From positions 744,001 through 808,000 of the forward strand of contig NZ_CP108487.1 of NCBI RefSeq assembly GCF_036226525.1: a stretch of DNA of 64,000 bases. Direction: 5' to 3'. The notes beneath the pieces were generated by a model, which searched no databases, was not told the origin of the DNA, and saw only the letters and a program-made list of their open reading frames with translations. The position numbers and the translations under genes were made by a program. Origin of the DNA: Kribbella sp. NBC_01245 (GTDB lineage: Bacteria; Actinomycetota; Actinomycetes; Propionibacteriales; Kribbellaceae). Below, in pieces: positions 63,899-64,000 of this stretch. The first letter of the stretch is position 1; every line of letters starts with the position of its first letter.

Positions 63899-64000
63899 TC
63901 AGGTGCTCTGGCGGAGGCCGGCCAGGAACGGGAGGATCGCCTGGATGAAGTGCTCGTTGCGATCGCCGGCGACCATGTGACCGGCGCCTGCCACGTCGAT
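63899..64000 (-). CDS. Partial alpha/beta hydrolase, C-terminal 33 residues
   Basis: The 3' end of a leftward gene cut by the right edge. It reads IDVAGAGHMVAGDRNEHFIQ and ends FLAGLRQST before TGA at 63899-63901. GAGHMVAGDRN matches the catalytic-His segment of alpha/beta hydrolases (often VPGAGHMVAGDRND). The nucleophile and most of the fold lie outside the window. Confidence 0.7.
   Translation of the reverse strand: MDVAGAGHMVAGDRNEHFIQAILPFLAGLRQST

Overview
The window is high-GC DNA with GTG, TTG and ATG starts, Shine-Dalgarno sites of the GGAGG type, twin-arginine lipoprotein signals, an IdeR/DtxR-type iron box and many regulator genes. This fits a soil actinomycete. The gene content resembles Kribbella or a close relative, but that assignment is inference. 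No tRNA, rRNA, CRISPR array or prophage was seen.

Layout. 1-2018 is a gene-poor, palindrome-rich stretch holding two inverted copies of a 139-bp structured repeat. 2019-9419 carries a VOC protein, a MurR/RpiR regulator divergent from a secreted GH16 glycanase, a lipoate-ligase-like protein, an iron-box-controlled fprA-type reductase and a secreted peptidase-like hydrolase. 9618-20763 holds a HTH regulator, a NarL-type two-component system, membrane proteins, AhpD-like proteins, a LysR/2,2-dialkylglycine decarboxylase divergent pair (dgdR/dgdA) and two uncharacterised coupled genes. 20800-21602 is the wreck of an IS200/IS605 element. It is followed by a TPR-LuxR regulator and a frameshifted pseudogene.

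23801-44452 is a polysaccharide-utilisation region in two blocks. The leftward block (33196 to 23801) encodes a lipoprotein binding protein, two permeases, two GH50-like secreted enzymes and a GH28 enzyme. Most junctions overlap by 4 bp or are separated by 2 bp. A LacI regulator diverges from it. The rightward block has a GH5-like hydrolase, then a second binding protein and permease set behind a pair of near-identical RpiR-like operator repeats, then a conserved protein of unknown function, an RpiR regulator and an FAD oxidoreductase. Neither transporter has its own ATPase, so both probably use a shared MsiK-type ATPase.

44561-53235 holds an AraC regulator, FAD enzymes, a reductase/epimerase pair, an AhpD protein, a winged-helix/alpha-beta-hydrolase fusion and a GDSL hydrolase. 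The most striking locus is 53336-58416: an alpha/beta hydrolase, a caspase-like protease fused to a STAND-type NTPase, and a WD40 protein in one tightly packed operon. This is a candidate conflict or defence system in which what is usually one caspase-NTPase-WD40 chain is split at an ATGA overlap. The window ends with a membrane oxidoreductase, a flavin-binding protein, an epoxide-hydrolase-like protein, a divergent NAD-dependent DNA ligase and the 3' end of another alpha/beta hydrolase.
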